64,000 bases of DNA from Angiostrongylus vasorum (taxonomy: Eukaryota; Nematoda; Chromadorea; Rhabditida; Metastrongylidae): the NCBI GenBank assembly GCA_018806985.1, contig JADANN010000177.1:248001-312000 (forward strand), in the 5' to 3' direction. The notes below the pieces were generated by a model. It was not told the DNA's origin. It did not search any database and saw nothing but the letters and a program-made list of their open reading frames with translations. Below are positions 25,328 through 36,659 of the stretch, piece after piece (the first letter of the stretch is position 1; each line of letters begins with the position of its first letter). The translations under genes were made by a program, and so were the position numbers.

Positions 25328-26040
25328 TCACAGATTCATACCACATCTACTCAGACTTCTTGCCATATAGCCGCCACCATAACCATATGATGGTCGTGTG
25401 AATCGCGCCGTCGATGGACTGTACGCCAATGGCGATCCATAGCCGGAAAACGAATTTGATCTGAAACAAAACAAACATTCACTCCATTCACTGGCATATA
25501 TATTAAGCCTAGGATAGATTTCCATTGCAATGCGATACTTAGAAGGATTTCTTGTTCGTTGTTTTACTTTATTCCTATTTGCGTTAAACTCCTAAGCTAA
25601 GTAAGGACGTGCTGACTATGTTATATAAGGACTAGCTAGGTAGAAAGAGAATTAACTATTAAAGAATGCTGCAGATATAATAGCTTTGGAATTGTTTGTA
25701 GTGATGAAGAGAACCACCTGCAACCAATAAAAGTTACTGGTCTAAAAAAATCGATAAAAGCTAAGGGAATACTGCAAGACGTATGGGATTCCTCACACGA
25801 TTATTTTATAGCTACAGAAGAAGTTTTTTTCTTGGCTCGTTTGTTCTTGAATTATTCTTAATGAATGGTTATCTCGATGTACTGGCAAGACTGGTACGTG
25901 GATGTTGAAATCGATTTCGTGCAAGATGCTACAAAAAATGAAAGGCCAGCTTACTTGTTGCTGTACTCCAGGTAATCAATGGAACTACTCGACAAATGTA
26001 GTAATTGAGAAAGTATAACAGATAAATTCAACCTTCTCAT
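25328..26040 (-). CDS. Candidate small secreted Tyr/Gly-rich peptide, two exons
   Basis: Exon 1 is 26040-25955 and exon 2 is 25460-25328, with GTAAGC and TTTGTTTCAG junctions and a 494-nt intron. The joined frame is 219 nt and encodes 72 residues. The N-terminus MRRLNLSVILSQLLHLSSSS resembles a signal peptide. The C-terminal half is Ser/Tyr/Gly/Arg-rich (PSYGYGGGYMARSLSR) and ends CGMNL with a single Cys. CATCATCAG lies three bases before the ATG and could be a trans-splice acceptor. Phase and splice signals agree, but I recognise no family. A secreted cuticular, antimicrobial-type or neuropeptide-like product would all fit the composition; none is proven. No clear poly(A) signal seen. The exon 2 frame alone could instead be the tail of a larger gene. 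Confidence 0.5.
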
Positions 26041-26164
26041 TACTGATGATGCTCGGACATCACTACGTGATCGTGCCAGAGGTGATATATGATGATAACT
26101 GGGCGAATTGAGTAACTCCATATTCGATCGTTCTGAATTCTAAAGCTTATTATCAAATATAACA

Positions 26165-26400
26165 AGTGTAATAGGTGTAGTGTGACGCAAGTGTAATGAT
26201 TAAAGGTGTCAAGCAGTGCAAGCATAGTGGGCAGCTCAACCCCTGCACTGGCCCAGCCAGCGGTGAACGACGTTCATAAAGAATGCGAAATCCTCAGCTA
26301 GTAGTAGAATGCACAGGCAAAGCCGGAAATCTGTCGTGAATTACACATACAAGACAACGAAACGAATGAAAGCTAGGCTAAGCTTGGCGCCATATGTGAA
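26165..26400 (+). repeat. Possible S2-like tRNA-headed repeat, heavily diverged
   Basis: AGGTGTAGTGTGACGCAAGTG and GCAGCTCAACCCCTGCACTGG resemble a SINE head. Later blocks (GAAATCCTCAGC, ACGAAACGAATGAAAGC) recall the S2 3' half. Weak. Confidence 0.35.
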
Positions 26401-28420
26401 AACAGGTCATATAAATCAAAAAACAGATAAATAATAGTGTAATAGAGAGCTATTCAGGGGATCGATTAGTGTCGGAAAAGATTCGAAGAACTCTGCCGGG
26501 TTCTTTTACTGTGTGCCATTGCTTCTGCTGCTGTTGGCGCCGGTTGAACCGCCCCCTCCTAAAGCTCAATCGTCATTGTTCGGATTATTGACGTCTGCTC
26601 GGTACAACTAAACGTCAACCAATCCTGCCAACCGGATTTCACTGAGGAAAACAACGAACGCTTGAAATCAATGGAATCGACTCTTTCATAAGCTGCAGAT
26701 GCTTTTTTTTTCCTGGGAACTGATTGAGGAATGAACAGTTTCTTATAATGCGGAAGCAGTTGAGAGTTGTTGAAGAGGGAGCAGCGGGATTATTTGTTGA
26801 GGGAAATAAACGAACGATTTGGATCAATAGCTCGTATTCAAGAGCAGCAGATGCTTCGTTTTTTTTCGGGAAAAGATTGAGATTACCAACAGTGTCGAAA
26901 AAAATTTTTAGTGTATAATAGGACTTCTTAGCTACTTAAAAAGACCACCAACCAGGTTCGAATTCTTGAATTTCAGAGCGAAAGCTGAAGGCCTTAACTT
27001 AAATGTCCTCTACAAAATCTGTCTCACTTTTTTACTACGCATTGAAAAGTACATCTTAAATTATTTATTCGATTTATTGCCCCCTTTCACCTGTTTGTGG
27101 TTTTCAAACAAAAGGGGGTTTTGTCGTTTTTCACTAAAAAAACTGCAATGGAGCTCAGCAGTACAAAGATGAGCCGTGAAATTTGACTACGAGTGCTCGT
27201 GATGCCTCCGCCCTTCGTCCTCTTCGTCGGCGTGGAATTTTACAACTTACAAGGCTCATAGGAAATGGCTGATCACATCAAGAACGAACAAAAAAGAACG
27301 CTACGCCCAGGTAATAGGGCAGTAGTTCTAAGTTAATGAATGCATACAGATCGTGATCGATTTTTTTTGTTTTTTAAGCGAATTTTTTTTATTTGGTTTA
27401 TTCAATAGTAATAAGCCCGTTTTGTGGAGTCATCGATTTTTAATGTGCTTTTACGAAAGGAACTTATTTTCTCAATGGTCTCACGGTGACTGGAAGATTA
27501 GTATTCATGGCGGTTAAACTACGATTTATAGGAAACGAGGAGAACTCATAACGTCAGCAATATCTCTCCAGGTCGAAAGAAGTTGTGTATTTACATCTGG
27601 AACCCCCCAAAAAATATTGAACCACATTTAACGATAGACAGTTCTCTCAAACAAAACATATGACGTTAAATGTCACACCCGATGCTCTAACAAATTATAA
27701 ACCAAAGTCAGGAACCAGGTCCTGATAGCAACCTGCTCACGACGGGCAAATATGTTTTCAAAGATTAAGGTCTGCTTTTTTCAAATACTGACTAAAAAAA
27801 ATTCAATAAAAGCTGCAGTGGTTCGGAGCCTCACCGTAACTGTGGTCTGTTCCCGAGTAAAAAAAGTGCATTCTTTAGTAACGGAGGCATCAAAACAGTA
27901 TTTGCAAAGCTGCGAAGGTTGTTGACCTCTATGTCTAGAAGCTTAGCCAGAAGTAAACCGGCCCAAAAAAAACATTATCGTCCTGGCAACGAGATAGTTT
28001 CTCACTGGAAATTAGTGACGACCTGTGAAAGCTCAGGCAATGCTCACATCTCGAAGCTTATGGGTCGAATGTCTCCTCTGAACGGCAAATTAACACAACT
28101 AGCGTGGGAAAAGAAAGCATCCTAGTAGTTAAATTTGGCCCGGTACTTGGTCGACAATGTCGAGGTCGAACATCATTTTGAGATGATGTTCGGAATGAAA
28201 ATTAGATTGCACAAAAATTTTAGCGAATTAAAAAAGAACATGGACTGTCGATGAGACTAACGTCACATTTCATGACAACGTGGGGCTAACATGTCTCTGA
28301 AATGGATTAATTAGTACGGTAATCCTTTAAAACTGACTTCTCTTAATTATTCAAGCATGGTATAAAAGCAGAGAGCAAAAAAAACTCAAAAAAATTGGAA
28401 AATATTCTGCAGAATTCTAT
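26401..28420. other. No recognisable gene; contains a local imperfect duplication
   Basis: Segments at about 26642-26730 and 26797-26882 resemble each other: GAGG(A/G)AA..AACGAACG, then GCAGATGCTT, a T run, and GGGAA..GATTGAG. Both strands have only short frames. Nothing else is assignable up to the S1 copy at 28427. Confidence 0.4.
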
Positions 28421-28426
28421 AAAAAA

Positions 28427-28812
28427 AAGGATAAAGCTCTCGGCGTTGGTCAGTCCTTGCGGGATATGCAATGTATTCAACTTCCTTAAGCATCGTTGTT
28501 GCTTACGGCCATACCACGTTGAAAGCACGCCATCCCGTCCGATCTGGCAAGTAAAGCAACGTTGGGCAAAAGCAGCTAAATTCAAAAACCGAAATCCCAG
28601 AACCATCGTTTGGAGGTGATTGAATAAATACCTAGCCTTTACAATGACTTGCGGTGGCCTACCATCGAACCAGTCCTGCTATCCTCAGAGACAAGTCTGC
28701 TACGAATTTGCCGATCCCCGGAGGGATGGAAGGGTTGGTGGGCCATGGGCGTAGGATCGATTCCACATGTGTGTTGCAAGGCGGTTCCTACCACTGCACC
28801 ACACACGCGCCC
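28427..28812 (-). repeat. S1 SINE interrupted by foreign sequence, minus strand
   Basis: S1 tail and 3' end at 28427-28504 (AAGGATAAAGCTCTCGGCG) and the remainder at 28613-28812 (GGAGGTGATTGAATAAATAC to the head CACACACGCGCCC) are split by about 108 bases unrelated to S1. The head and core are well preserved. No clear target-site duplication around the insert. Confidence 0.8.
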
Positions 28813-28984
28813 TTAGAGAATTCTATATCAGGCTTAAATACCTAATAACTTGCCAGTTAGTAATGATTGTTTCTACTTGGAAGAAGCATAGTCATTTTAT
28901 TGTTTCTTTCAAATACAAGATTCAATTGTGCTTTCTGAATATTTTTTTTACCTTTGTATAACCCATATTCACAACTACTGCTCG

Positions 28985-29330
28985 ATGCGTAGAGCTTCTT
29001 GGATTCCTTTCGTTTCTTCGCATCTATCATCTACGAAAGTCTTCGAACTTTTCACGCGTAGGGCTCGGTTATTCCTTGCGATTTTTCTGTTCTTCTCGAA
29101 TGACATTGAACGCTGTTCGAGTCTATTCTTATTCTAGTCTTGGGACAGTTGTGCTAGAGCGTTCCTGCGCCTATTAATGAAAGTGAGTTGGTTCCATCCA
29201 AATCTGTTAGAAGCTTCCCGAGTCCGACCGGAACGGGGTCGAAACTTCGCCGTGCTTGTAATGACATGCTCCACTACCACTGCACTGCTCGTTCACGCTA
29301 TCCGAATTTTGACTAGGATCAATGATCAAA
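28985..29330 (-). repeat. S2 SINE, full length, minus strand
   Basis: On the minus strand the head (GCAGTGCAGTGGTAGTGGAG, B-box-like AAGTTTCGACCCC) comes first. The 3' half then ends with blocks equivalent to CGTAGATGATAGATGCGAAG. The central core is partly eroded. Confidence 0.75.
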
Positions 29331-29950
29331 TTGGTTTGGCTTTTAAAATACTGACTAACAAAAAACTATATTAAACACGCAACTTGTCGAACTGGTTTTT
29401 CGGTGACTTATGATAATTGCTCTATAAGTAGAATTCAATGGGGGTTCAGGACTGTTTAGAATCATAGAGATGATTCCTCTATGGCTTATTCGCATACATT
29501 ATTATATTATAGTCGATTATACACGCATATCATTCACCATTGCTAAAATACTATTACTGTCACCCTTATTGCCACCACTATTCACTATTTCATTTCACTT
29601 TTGTTGGTTAATAACTCAAAAACTTACAATAATTATCATTTAGTAAGTCATTCCTTCAGTTCGGACATGTCTTACGATTCTTAAAGATCTGGAGAAGTTT
29701 GAGTCTTTAAAATTTCTGGTATACGAGCTGCAACAGCGAACATCAGCGATACATTGCGGAACACCATCGAGTCATGTTGGATGAAATTCCGCGTTATCAA
29801 CGGGTTTCAATCTCGAAATGTGAGCGTTAGAGCAATAAAGTGAGAGCCACGCATATCCAGAAAATTGGATTTTTTATCGTAGTAAGGTAAGCGAGATCTT
29901 ACCACATAGGCAAAGATTTTTGGATTCCGACAGTCAATGAAATCCAATAT

Positions 29951-30226
29951 GGGCGTGTATGGAGCAGTGGTCGGAGGCGCCCTGCAACACACACATGGAA
30001 TCGATCCTAGCACCCATGGCCCATTAAGTGTTCCATCTCTCCGGGTACGGCAAATTGGCACCAGACTTGTGTGGGAGGATAGGAGCAGTGCCTCGATACA
30101 ACAGTAGGCCACTGCGAGTCATTGTAAAGGCCAGATATGCATTCAATCACCTTCAAACGATGCTTGATGAAGTCGAATGCATAGCGCATCTCTCAGGGGA
30201 TTGATCAACGCCGAGAGCTTTATCCT
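29951..30226 (+). repeat. S1 SINE, full length
   Basis: Head GGGCGTGTATGGAGCAGTGG, B-box-like GGAATCGATCCTAG, core GGCAAATTGGCACCAGAC, and 3' end GATTGATCAACGCCGAGAG and TTTATCCTTAA. Confidence 0.9.
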
Positions 30227-30229
30227 TAA

Positions 30230-31240
30230 TCGTTTTTATTCAGTGAAATCCAATATGAGCTGAAAATTTTTTAGTTTCAAGTTATAAGTTGCCATACATA
30301 GCAATGACCAAGATATTTTTTCGTCATCTCGGTTTAACCCGAAGAAGAAATCAGCAAAAAACTAAAACAGGCTATTATTTTTATGGTGATATCACTAAAA
30401 CTGTTCCATTTTGAATGCTTTGAGAACAGTCATTCCTTACGATTTTATTCTTTTCAATGTTTGTTTGCTTTTGAAGCCATTCAAGTAATTTGCTTGCGAA
30501 GCACCACAGTTTGCTTACGTCATCGCGAAGGTATTAGTTACTTTCCATTAATTTCTTTTTGAGTTCAATGTGAGTCTATGTGGGAAATTTTTAAAAGCTT
30601 AAAACTATTCGTATTTTCAAAAATAGTCAAATACTTTTCAAAAATTCTCCTCAAGACCGTCTAGAAAGTGATTAGGAAGAGTTTGCTTCAGCTTCAAGCT
30701 CAATGTCTGGGAGCTGGATCTCCGTCGTTCTACCAAACGTTTTCCCTAAGATTTTCATCTCAAATGGCAACGGAAAGCACCAAATTACAATTTCTCGAAC
30801 TCTGTTAGAACGGTTCAATATTTGCATATAGGAGGGTGTTCAGCGAATTAGTTAGAGGCACTTTGCGATACACAGGGGCCCTTGGTTCGATCTCGTTGCC
30901 CTTTCGAGGTTTCACTCCTACAACTTGTCACAAGGTTCAGAAGGAATATTGAGAAATATGCTTTGCAGAAAATAGGACAGATCGCTTGGCAACAGTTGAT
31001 GAAGCAGTACGGGACAGATAAAACATCAGATTTAAAGATGTAACAACAAACTTCGCGTAAAATATTGCTGGCCATACGCATATATGAGCCAATGAGATGA
31101 AGTCGGTGTTGGGGTATATTGCTCTCCGTACTGCGACAAATGACAAATCTGGACATCAGCAAGCTAACTCTCCAAAAGCACGCACTATTCGACAAGGTAG
31201 AAATGTAACATTTCATTTATTTATTAGTTTGCATGATCCG
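30230..31240. other. Unassigned; contains one isolated tRNA-like head
   Basis: At 30832-30905 the blocks TAGTTAGAGGCAC and CTTGGTTCGATCTC resemble a tRNA A/B-box pair without a following known SINE body. The long minus-strand frame at 30848-31216 runs through this head and shows no family. Confidence 0.35.
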
Positions 31241-31244
31241 CCTC

Positions 31245-31450
31245 AAACTCTACTGCGCGGATTCTAGCAATTTTTTATTCAAATCGTTTCCTCGCATCCA
31301 TCAACTATGAAGGCCTTCGAACTTCTGCATGTGGATTTGGCTGCGTCTTGAATATTTTGTCTTCGTCATGATTGTCGGTGAATGTTTCTGGAGACGATTC
31401 TCCCTCTAGTTTAATGTTAGACTTATCATCGGTGGTATAGGCGGACCAAC
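31245..31450 (-). repeat. S2 SINE 3' half, minus strand
   Basis: CCTCGCATCCATCAACTATG, then GGATTTGGCTGC, CGTCATGATTGTCGGTGAAT and GACGATTCTCCC: the S2 3' half reversed. The head is lost. Confidence 0.65.
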
Positions 31451-31659
31451 GTCTGGAATAACATGCTTCCTAAGCCTCATCTCAACCTTAAAATTCATAC
31501 CAACCTTTCTATCTAACATCAGAATATTCCTCGATTACCTACGGTGCGCGCAACCAGACAGCACACATGTAGCGGAGTTATTCGATGTTATTTGAAAACC
31601 GACTTTTCTTCAACCCCCGGTGTAACCAAATAATATGTAGTCTTTTCTTTGACAAGCTT

Positions 31660-31935
31660 ACACGAGCTTGCTAAACAATTTTTAATTCTGCCAACGTTTC
31701 GACTGTTCATGTTCATGAGAGCCAATGATCCGAGTCATTGTTGTTCGTCTTCCCGATGTGGAGTTTTCGTATCGAACCGGATCTTCCTCACTGAAGCATC
31801 TCTCGAATGAGGCATGCTCCCCCTAGCGATACTCATTTATAGAAGACGATAGATGACAACTGTGGACCATCGACTTGAATTATCGGCTCTGATGAAGACG
31901 AAGACGTGGAAACGTTAGCCGAATAAAGATTATTT
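31660..31935. mobile_element. Inverted PLE-like termini flanking about 150 bases
   Basis: The right end reads GGCTCTGATGAAGACGAAG, then GAAACGTTAGCCGAATAAAG and CTCGTGCTAGCTTATC. On the minus strand the left end reads GGCTCTCATGAACATGAAC, then GTCGAAACGTTGGCAGAA and CTCGTGTAAGCTTGTC. They are therefore imperfect inverted copies of one terminus. Penelope-like elements often carry terminal repeats in inverted orientation, and a PLE RT fragment starts about 20 bases downstream. Confidence 0.6.
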
Positions 31936-31954
31936 ATCATCCTCGTGCTAGCTT

Positions 31955-32240
31955 ATCGAAAAAGTATTACTTATTTGATGTTACTTCACTCTATACGAAC
32001 GTATCAAATGTCTTTGCAATGCAAGTCGTTCTCAACGTGTTCCTAGAATACAAAGTAAATATATGTGGCTTGTCAATCCAAAAACTAATGGCTCTCTTCA
32101 AACAGTTTCTTAGGTGATCAATCTTCAAAGTGGTCAGGAAGATATCTTGCACCAATTAGAGGGTTGGCCATGGGACAGCGATTAGCACCAGTCCTTGCCT
32201 TCGTGTAAATAAAGGCTTCAGTTCTCGATCACTGACCGTT
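31955..32240 (+). mobile_element. Penelope-like element RT remnant, plus strand
   Basis: The frame gives YLFDVTSLYTNVSNVFAMQ from about 31965, the catalytic-aspartate motif A block of PLE reverse transcriptases. After a stop and a frameshift, RGLAMGQRLAPVLAF appears at about 32160, the next RT block. Both blocks are broken by stops, and nothing of the YVDD or GIY-YIG region follows. A dead fragment of the same family as 33810-36010. Confidence 0.82.
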
Positions 32241-32615
32241 ACTCTAATGTAGGTGCACAGACGACCCTTTTCGTGGACAGACGTGCTACCCACTACACCA
32301 ACGGAGACCATTTCTTTGTTTTATCAGCCTATTTTTTCTTTTGCTCCAATGGAGCCATCAGCAATCACCGGTCAACGGGTGTGATCTGAGGAGCACAAAC
32401 CGGCATTGAACCCAGTTAATCTAAAGATGTAGTCGACATCACAGTATTTCAAGTTTTTATTTACTGCTTGTCATTTTCTTGGCAAAACATGGTGTTAAAT
32501 ACGAAAGCAGTAATGCAGAGATATGAGCAAAACTAGGAACCTCAGGTGGGCTTCGAATCCATGATTGCCTTCTCTGAGGGCTCACATGGTCTCCACCACA
32601 CCATTCGAGGTTCTG
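32240..32615 (-). repeat. Two S3-type repeats in tandem, minus strand
   Basis: The first copy (to about 32450) has the reversed head CGTGCTACCCACTACACC and the reversed 5' block GCCATCAGCAATCACCGGTC. The second starts with the reversed tail (TTTACTGCTTGTCATTTTC, GATATGAGCAAAACTAGG) and ends with the reversed head (CTCACATGGTCTCCACC). Confidence 0.65.
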
Positions 32616-32619
32616 AAAT

Positions 32620-33460
32620 GCTTAGAGATACATATGAAAAGATCGCTTGAAATGGTAACAGAACTTATTACAGAAACAATCAACTACAACCAACTATCAA
32701 TCAATCAACTACTACGGTTATATAACAACCACTGCGATATGTATAAAGATCCTCTTCACAGAAATAATTCACGACTTAGTTTAGGATTGCACTTCCTTAG
32801 CAAATGGCACACCCTACTAGATTTCTGCTTAGGACAAAGCCTAGCGTTAATATGTTGGTTTTCCGAACTAAGAAAGAAACTTCTCTTTCGAGAAGCAAGT
32901 GACAAATTGTGGACACTGAACTCAGGAACCATATGTACCATAAACATTTCCTAATGCATTGTACTCCATTTCCACTTTTTAAAAGAAACTGGAAATCCAT
33001 CGGTTTATATCAAAGCATCACAAACACAAAATTTTTCGATGGCTAAAACTTCTTGTTGAATGGCGAAGGTTGAAATAAATTGGGTAGAAAGAGGTACTTC
33101 AGGGCACCTTTCGCAGAGTGATATGTACAGTCAGCGTCTCTTCTAATGACTGGCCCGTACGAGTAGGTGTGTGGGCAGCCAAATGAAGAAAAAGGTGTAA
33201 ACACACTGTCGCGCAACTGAATCGTCAACAGGGGTTTCAGTGCGCTTCCAACCCACGGAATGACTCGGCAATGTCAACGCGAGGTGAGAAATCTGTAAAC
33301 AAGTCTCATTACTTATACACAGCATGATATGGCACATTGGATAGCTGGTATTGAAGCATTTACGGGCATCTCAGGCAAAAAGGTGAAAATCTCTGTTAAT
33401 TCCACTTCTGTTATTTAAAACGACTAAAACTACTCCTCGGATTACTGAGCTGACACGACA
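32620..33460. other. No recognisable gene
   Basis: Open stretches at 32565-32954 (plus) and 33043-33337 (minus) have no recognisable motif. The first begins inside the S3 repeat. Confidence 0.35.
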
Positions 33461-33475
33461 TTGTTGTAAAATGTT

Positions 33476-33531
33476 TATTCGGCCAATGTTTCTTCGTGTT
33501 CGTCACCTTCAGATGTTAGCCGAATAATTAC
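33476..33531. repeat. Snap-back palindrome of two PLE termini
   Basis: TTATTCGGCCAATGTTTC at the left is mirrored by GATGTTAGCCGAATAA at the right, with only about 22 bases between. Each arm is the GAAACRTTRGCCGAATAA terminus seen at 18300 and 31900. Confidence 0.7.
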
Positions 33532-33809
33532 TTTATACCAATCTCTTGTCAGCTGAATAATCCAAGAAGCTTTTGATGATTTGTGCCGAAATTGGATAAA
33601 CAAACGACAGTTTTTTAGAGATGTGTTACAATGCTATGCGCCAGTTAAAACTCACTGAAACAGTTTCAAATAGATTCTAGAGTTTCTAAGTGTACGAACC
33701 AGACCCTAAGAAACTACTGCCAGTGCACCGATCTACATTGGTTATAGTATTTATACTTTATATTCTTGTTGAGCAAACGCGTGGTGTTATTTTATTCTTT
33801 GTTCAAGAA

Positions 33810-36010
33810 GTAGCTGACGTTTCGGTGGATTTCGCCTTCCTCAGAGCCTGGAAAGCTCAAGTTGACAGCAATCTATTCGGCCAAACACCTCCATAACCAA
33901 ACAGAGAAAAGGCTAAACCTAGATTTCAATCACATTGAACACAAAATAGCTTCTTTGCACACTCACCGCTTTCTATGAGTCTTCCACTGAGTATGTCGCC
34001 TGGAGACCAACCGCACACATTTCACATAGAAGCGTAATGTACCCTCCCATCAGAATAACAGGTTCCCTGTGGTTCAATCCCGGATTCTTGGAATTGATCC
34101 AGAAAGCCTCAAGAGTTTTGTGCGATTATGTTTTCGATTCCTGTGCGAGGATCGTAACCCCTACTTCAAAACCTTCTCCGTTGTATCTCTGCGTCCTATG
34201 CGTGCCTAGTGGAGTATTTGGTTTACGTTTGCCGACTAGGTGTTCTTTTATGCGGACACAGAGGGGTCTGCCCGTTTCGCCAATGTATTCGTCTCCGCAC
34301 GCCTTACAGGAGATCAGATAAACTGTACCCGAGCTCATGCAATCACCCTCTCTACCATTATGGAAAACTATGCAATTTTGCGTTGCACATAGATGGTCAT
34401 ATAGGCGGCTACGGACTAGCTGGCATCTTAAATTACTCGGTGGTGTTTCAATCATCGTTACCGAACTCTCTAGACTGGCCCTTCTTAAGCAGTGTTTTAT
34501 AGCTGCACTAACTTCATTTGAAACGAAGGGCAGGATAAACGGACCTTATTGTCGCTAGAGTTACCGTTTGCGGGGCTAGGGTTTCCTCCACACCTATCTT
34601 CCGGGACTCTTACATCTTCTCTCTTCCTGTGCACACGCTGGTGGCTGTTCGAAACATGTCCCTCACAAGCGCCCTTTTTCGTGTGAGAGGGGTGGAAGGA
34701 GAGGTAAAGAACCAAGTTGTTTTTTACTACTGTCAAGTAGTGGCTTTCGATACCATTTCGTAACGTGGCCGTATTCTGACAGGTTGTTTTGCACGTTCAG
34801 AAATAGAAGCCAGTTTTCTTTTTGGTTTCTCTCGGGTGAATTTAATATACTCTGACTGTTGGTTCAACAATTCGAAACATTTTTCAATTTCCTCTTGTGT
34901 TGAACAAATGATCAAGCAGTCATCTACATATCTACAGTAGACTAACGGCCCCAGAACGATTACTTTTGCTTCCACCTTAGACATGAATGCGATGGCAAGG
35001 CTTGGTGCCAGTCGTTGTCCCATTGCCAGCCCTCTCGCTTGTGCGTAATACCTCCCGGACCATCTGAAGATTGAGCAGTTTAGGCACACCTTTAAGAGTG
35101 CCATCAACTGCTAAACCGTGAAGCCATACATGTTTATTTCTCCTTCGTGTTGTGTAAGGAGTTCGAGCATGCTTACATAGCGGAGTCATTCGACACTCTG
35201 TATAGAGGGCGGTGGCGTCGAAGGGCTCCATCACGTACGCGCTGCTAGGTCGTGCGTTACGTAGACGATCCAGGAACATTTGAGTGTTCGTTAGATGGGC
35301 TGGAATGTACTTCAACAACTGGGTAAGTATTAGGGTTATTAACCACGTTATTCTACCGTTGGCCCATCCACGCAGCTAATGATAGGTCTGACCTTAAATA
35401 ACGATGGGTCGGTAGAAAAAAAGATCGTCGCTGAATACTAACTTATGAGTTTTAATAAGTATGTACAAGACGAGACATGTTGGTAGATCAACTTTGAGTT
35501 GAGAGATAACTGATGGTTTTAAACCAGCAGCCCTTGCCATTTTGACCCATTCGTGGTTCAATTTTCGGTATTGACTTTTAAATTCCTTCTTAGACGATGG
35601 ACGATAAAGAGAAGCATCCTCAAGATGCTTTCCCGTTATCTCAATATCTAAATGATGAGGAATTACGGCGAACTCTCCACCCTTATCACTAATGGAGAGT
35701 CTTATGTTTTTCAACCTTATCAGTTCTCGTACTTCGCGCAAACCACATTTTTTGCACTTAAGTGAGGTTGGAGCAATATCTTTGGAGCGATAGTGATTGA
35801 GGACTTTGAAATTAACGTCCACTTCTAGTACTTATTGTTGTAATATGTCTATCGAAAAACAACAACTGACACTGTAGTTGCTCAGTCGTGTACTGTTCGG
35901 TCATTTTGGCGAATCCGCCAACATTCCTCGGCAGCCACTTCGAGCTGATTCGATTCGATTTCGTGGACAATTCAGGCGAAAGCATTGCTGCCAGTTCAAC
36001 TACAGTACTT
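33810..36010 (-). mobile_element. Penelope-like retroelement: RT plus C-terminal GIY-YIG, degenerate
   Basis: Minus-strand frames line up as one PLE polyprotein broken by stops and frameshifts. The N-terminal part is at 35822-35394 (ISDKGGEFAVI, then LIKTHKLVFSDD and FRPIV-like FYRPIV). RT motif A EPFDATALYTE is at about 35216. The block ARGLAMGQRLAPSLAIAFM and the catalytic YCRYVDDCLII follow at about 35030-34930. The linker HPSHTKKGACEGHV comes next, then the GIY-YIG nuclease at 34455-34126 (GTVYLISCKACGDEYIGETG, RPLCVRIKEHL). This RT-then-GIY-YIG order is diagnostic of endonuclease-bearing PLEs, which prime reverse transcription at nicked target DNA. A terminal motif with GGCGAAATCCACCGAAACG lies at the 3' end near 33820. 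It is non-functional as it stands, with at least four frame breaks. Upstream frame traces reach about 36010. Confidence 0.9.
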
Positions 36011-36234
36011 CAGATTAACATGCTGAAAAGCATGTGTTTGTCAAGAAATGTACTAAAGACAAATATACGAACAAAGCTCTACGGGTTAGGTAGCTAAACC
36101 GTTTATCCCGCACAGTCAGTCACTCCGTTTGCCGCAAGCATTGTTATCATCTTTGAAATCAGATTCCGGGGTAAAACTAAGCAAGTATTATACGCTTGAA
36201 AGCTCTTGATTGAGGAAACTTCCTAGCTTCTTTT

Positions 36235-36365
36235 TGAAATGCAGTAGCACTGAAATTTGACAGTGTGATAGAAAAAAGTGCTAAAGTAAGAAAAAAACGA
36301 GGTTGCAATTTAGCATCATAACAACGGAGTACCTCTAGGTGCTAAACTGCGAACTAGTACTGGGT
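36235..36365 (+). repeat. Partial copy of the foldback element seen at 40732
   Basis: AAATTTGACAGTGTGATAGAA, AAAGTGCTAAAGTAA, TTTAGCATCATAACAACGGA and GCGAACTAGTACTGGGTGTT appear in the same order as the right arm at 41155-41265. Confidence 0.7.
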
Positions 36366-36659
36366 GTTCTCAAACACCACCAAGCTGATCAATCTAACAA
36401 GTAATTCGATATTACAACGTGGATCTCGAAAAACGCTAAATCCATGGCTCTTCAGAGGTCTGGGTGCTACCCACAGCTCCCTTCTTCGTAATATTGATAA
36501 GAAGAAAGGACATTATGTGTGAGGTTTTCCTTTCCATCCATTAAGTAGAATCCACTGGACAGTCATGAAATCACTGGGCAACATAAGTCACTGCGACGAA
36601 TGGAGGTTTCCCTAGTGGTCCCTTCTGAGTTACTTGACTATTAACGGGATTACAAGTGG

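Noticed and set aside
26520..26610. Leu/Pro-rich signal-like frame (VPLLLLLLAPVEPPPP)
   Set aside because: No ATG in frame nearby and no clear acceptor; it ends at a stop within 60 codons. Too weak to call a gene.
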